The translations under genes and the position numbers were made by a program. The notes beneath the pieces are model-generated. The model saw only the letters and a list, made by a program, of their open reading frames with translations, ran no database searches and had not been told where the DNA came from. A DNA stretch of 8,656 bases, taken from assembly GCA_027487195.1 (NCBI GenBank), contig JAIYEB010000304.1, positions 1-8,656 of the forward strand, written 5' to 3'. Source of the DNA: Hyphomicrobiales bacterium (GTDB lineage Bacteria > Pseudomonadota > Alphaproteobacteria > Rhizobiales > UBA4765). Of the stretch, positions 6,462 to 8,656 are shown in pieces. The stretch's first letter is position 1. Each line of letters begins with the position of its first letter.

Positions 6462-8282
6462 TTATCGTGTGTCAGAATACATGGCTTTGATCAGAGCGGA
6501 ATACTTTGTCTCAACAACGCGTCGTTTTAGCTTCATGGTCGGGGTCAGCTCCTCATCTTCTGCTGTTAAAAGCTGGTCTATAATCCTGAAATCCTTGATT
6601 TGTTCGACGCGATTGAGCGTTGTGTTCACAGTCTCGATTTCAGCTTTCACAAGCTGTTTGACCTCCTCAGCGCGGGTCAGGCTTGCAAAATCCGAGTATG
6701 TGACCTGCCTGTCGGCAGCAAACTTCGACACAGCCTCAAGGTCGAGCATGACAAGCGCCGTCATGAAGCGGCGGCCATCACCAATGACCATGGCATCCGA
6801 GAGGTATGGGCTGAACTTGAGCGCGGTCTCGATCGCGCTTGGCGACACGTTCTTGCCGCCAGAGGTAATCATGATGTCTTTCAGCCTGTCGCGGATCGAC
6901 ACATAGCCATCCGCGTCGATCGAGCCGCAATCGCCGGTCTTGAGAAACCCGTCTGGTGTCAGCGCAAGGGCCGTCTGGTCCGGCTTTCGCCAGTACCCGG
7001 CAAACACATTGGCGCCCTTGATCTCGATTTCATCCTCAGCGCCAAGCCGGATCTCAACGCCCGGAACCGCGCGGCCAGCAGCGCCCCTGCGCACGCCACC
7101 TCGCGGTGTCGCCGTGGCAAACCCTGTTGTTTCGGTAAGCCCATAGGCTTCGAGCAACTCGATCCCAAGCGCCCCGTACCAGGACACGAGTTCCGGCGAG
7201 ACAGGAGCGGCACCAACAACAGCGTCGGTGACATTCGACAGGCCCAGAAAGCTCCTGACATTGCCAAAGACGACAAGGTTTCCAAGCGTCACGGCCAAGC
7301 GGTCGAGCCCGCCGGATCCGCCATTGGCCCCGCGCCGCTTTGCCCCTTCAAGCGCCAGGCGGTACGCCGAGCGCGCAACGGGATGCGCGTCGGACATGAA
7401 AAGCTCCATCTGGGACATCAGCTTTTCCCAAAAGCGCGGAGGCCCGAAGACGCGATGCGGCTGGACCTCGCGCATGTCGCCAAACACGGTTCCGGAGTTT
7501 TCGGCAAAATGCGTGACCGAGCCGAGCGCAATCGGATTGAACACCGTGCCCATCCGCTCGGCGATGTGGTTCAGCGGAAGGAAGGACAGTGTCTTCAGCG
7601 ACCCGCCAACCGTCATGACCTTCGGAGCAAGGTCGAGTTGGAACATTACATTGGCGTTTGAAACCATCGCCCCCTTGGGCTGACCGGTCGAGCCCGAGGT
7701 GTAGACGAGAAACGCAGTATCGGCTGGCGTTGCCTTCGCAACCTCGGCTTCAAACAATCCAGGATGGCTTTGGGCGTAGGCCTCGCCTTTCACCAGCAAC
7801 GTTGCAAAATCGAGCACCTGCGGATCGGAAAAGCCAGACAATCCCTTGCGATCGATCACGATAATCCAGCGCAGAGACGGGCATGCAGCGCGTATCGCCA
7901 TTGCCTTGTCGAGCTGCTCTTCATTCTCGACGATCAAAATGCTGCTTTCGGAATCATTCAGCACATAGGCCGCCTGCTCGGCGGAGGATGTTGGATAAAT
8001 CCCGCTCCCGATCATGCCAAAGGCCTGGGCACCGAGGTCTGACCAAAGCCATTCCGGACGGTTTTCGGACAGGACCGTCACGACCTCGCCACGCCGCGCA
8101 CCCAACGCGACAAATCCCGCGCCAGCAGCAACGACCTTCGCGAGATGCTCGGCCCACGTCACATCATGCCAGAGACCGCGCCGCTTGAAACGGATGGCAG
8201 AGGCATTGGCAGACACACGCGCGCGCTCGATGAGCGAGCTGACAGGTGTTTGCTTCAACGCCAAACGCCCGGGCTCAAGCAT
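6462..8282 (-). CDS. AMP-forming acyl-CoA synthetase, long-chain (FadD15-like) type
   Basis: This encodes about 606 residues of the ANL adenylate-forming superfamily. It activates a carboxylic acid with ATP and CoA to give acyl-CoA, AMP and PPi. Numbered from the ATG at 8282, the phosphate-binding loop YTSGSTGQPKG is at 194-204, LPLNHIAER near 236-244, the adenine motif YGLTET at 380-385, TGD at 449-451, the hinge DRLKDIMITSGGKNVSP near 466-481, and the C-terminal TPTMKLKRR with likely catalytic Lys584. Length and the TPTMKLKR ending match long-chain-type synthetases rather than short aromatic CoA ligases. The start chosen has AGGTGA (8288-8293) at a 5-base spacing; a GTG at 8315 would add 11 residues and sits 3 bases from the livF stop. 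Such synthetases are commonly embedded in Liv-type ABC operons of alphaproteobacteria, where CoA ligation can trap the imported acid. The substrate cannot be read from sequence. Confidence 0.93.
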   Translation of the reverse strand: MLEPGRLALKQTPVSSLIERARVSANASAIRFKRRGLWHDVTWAEHLAKVVAAGAGFVALGARRGEVVTVLSENRPEWLWSDLGAQAFGMIGSGIYPTSSAEQAAYVLNDSESSILIVENEEQLDKAMAIRAACPSLRWIIVIDRKGLSGFSDPQVLDFATLLVKGEAYAQSHPGLFEAEVAKATPADTAFLVYTSGSTGQPKGAMVSNANVMFQLDLAPKVMTVGGSLKTLSFLPLNHIAERMGTVFNPIALGSVTHFAENSGTVFGDMREVQPHRVFGPPRFWEKLMSQMELFMSDAHPVARSAYRLALEGAKRRGANGGSGGLDRLAVTLGNLVVFGNVRSFLGLSNVTDAVVGAAPVSPELVSWYGALGIELLEAYGLTETTGFATATPRGGVRRGAAGRAVPGVEIRLGAEDEIEIKGANVFAGYWRKPDQTALALTPDGFLKTGDCGSIDADGYVSIRDRLKDIMITSGGKNVSPSAIETALKFSPYLSDAMVIGDGRRFMTALVMLDLEAVSKFAADRQVTYSDFASLTRAEEVKQLVKAEIETVNTTLNRVEQIKDFRIIDQLLTAEDEELTPTMKLKRRVVETKYSALIKAMYSDTR

Positions 8283-8287
8283 GAGGT

Positions 8288-8293
8288 TCACCT
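8288..8293 (-). promoter_or_regulatory. Shine-Dalgarno deciding the synthetase start
   Basis: AGGTGA on the minus strand ends 5 bases before the ATG at 8282. The competing GTG at 8315 has only AAGG at a cramped spacing. The downstream ATG is therefore preferred. Confidence 0.6.
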
Positions 8294-8318
8294 GTCGCCA
8301 TCGTTTGAGCACCACCCT

Positions 8319-8656
8319 TCATCGCCATGTCTTTTTGCGTTTCCAGCGCCGGCGCCGCCCATCGGCGCGTTCCTCGGTTGCGCTGCCGCCGAGATAAAAC
8401 TCGGCAACATCAGACTTCGCGGCAATTTCCGCAGCACTGCCTGACGCGACGATCCGGCCAAGCTCCATGATGTAGGCATCATCAGCGGTTGCAAGCGCGA
8501 TGGCTGCATTCTGCTCAACAACCAGAATGGTCGTTCCGGCCTCGACATTGATGCGCTTCACGATGGCAAAGATCTCCCGCGTCAGCAGCGGGGAAAGCCC
8601 AAGCGAGGGCTCATCGAGAAGGAGAAGGCTTGGCTCAGCCATGACCGCACGCCCAA
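8319..8656 (-). CDS. livF: Branched-chain amino-acid-type ABC transporter ATPase, LivF-like (3' part; runs off right edge)
   Basis: Only the last 111 codons are present, plus two bases of an earlier codon; the Walker A and LSGGQ regions lie outside the window. The frame is open to the right edge, so the ATG at 8642 is internal: GRAVMAEPSLLLLDEPSLGL is continuous Walker B (LLLLDEP) plus D-loop. VVEQNAAIAL has Gln where most ABC ATPases have the switch His, which separates LivF from LivG. The ending AEIAAKSDVAEFYLGG is the normal LivF C-terminus. A very basic tail follows (ADGRRRRWKRKKTWR). The protein would power a Liv-type permease together with the receptor encoded at 5206-6423; LivG, LivH and LivM are expected upstream, beyond base 8656. 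The stop (TGA, 8319-8321) is 36 bases before the synthetase ATG. Confidence 0.92.
   Translation of the reverse strand, partial: GRAVMAEPSLLLLDEPSLGLSPLLTREIFAIVKRINVEAGTTILVVEQNAAIALATADDAYIMELGRIVASGSAAEIAAKSDVAEFYLGGSATEERADGRRRRWKRKKTWR

Noticed and set aside
6600..7661. 353-codon plus-strand open frame
   Set aside because: It is fully antisense to the acyl-CoA synthetase, whose motifs are all intact. The predicted product shows no recognisable domain, and long antisense frames are common in GC-rich genes.
8319..8642. LivF as a complete 107-residue protein starting at 8642
   Set aside because: The frame remains open to the right edge, and the ATG falls between the helix and Walker B of an ABC ATPase, so it is an internal methionine of a truncated gene.
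1..8656. Horizontal transfer, mobile element or defence system
   Set aside because: There are no transposase or integrase motifs, no terminal inverted repeats, no CRISPR-like spaced repeats, and codon use and composition look uniform across the window.

Overview
All eight genes that can be supported lie on the minus strand and are packed end to end, with gaps of at most 38 bases and several start/stop overlaps. They read as the middle of one long operon running from right to left. The base composition is GC-rich and GTG and TTG starts are used. The gene families (Liv-type ABC transporter with an embedded acyl-CoA synthetase, PaaN-type aldehyde dehydrogenase, SCP2-type thiolase, nitronate-monooxygenase-like flavoprotein) fit a metabolically versatile alphaproteobacterium such as a Rhizobiales member. 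That placement is an inference from family knowledge and general look; no taxonomic marker is present.

Layout in transcription order (right to left): the C-terminal part of a LivF-type ABC ATPase (8319-8656, cut by the window edge); an AMP-forming long-chain/aromatic acyl-CoA synthetase (6462-8282); a periplasmic LivK-type substrate-binding protein with a twin-arginine-like signal peptide (5206-6423); a small cytoplasmic lipocalin-like protein (4779-5213); a carotenoid/stilbene-cleaving oxygenase with all four iron-binding histidines (3312-4757); an FMN-dependent nitronate-monooxygenase-like protein (2344-3306); an SCP2-type thiolase (1103-2347); and the first 365 codons of a PaaN-type aldehyde dehydrogenase (1-1095, cut by the left edge). 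No RNA genes, insertion sequences, CRISPR arrays or convincing promoters or terminators are seen. No gene-free stretch is longer than 38 bases. Long plus-strand ORFs are antisense shadows of these genes.

Read together, the genes suggest a catabolic operon. A hydrophobic or aromatic acid is bound in the periplasm, imported by a Liv-type permease, and trapped as a CoA thioester. A C=C bond is cleaved by the RPE65-family dioxygenase to give aldehydes. The aldehyde is oxidised by the PaaN-like enzyme, and a CoA-bound beta-keto intermediate is cut by the thiolase. Lignin-derived phenylpropanoids or stilbenes (lignostilbene- or isoeugenol-like) or apocarotenoids are the candidate substrates. Individual families are known. 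The combination, especially the lipocalin-like protein and the flavoprotein inserted around the oxygenase, is the part worth a second look.
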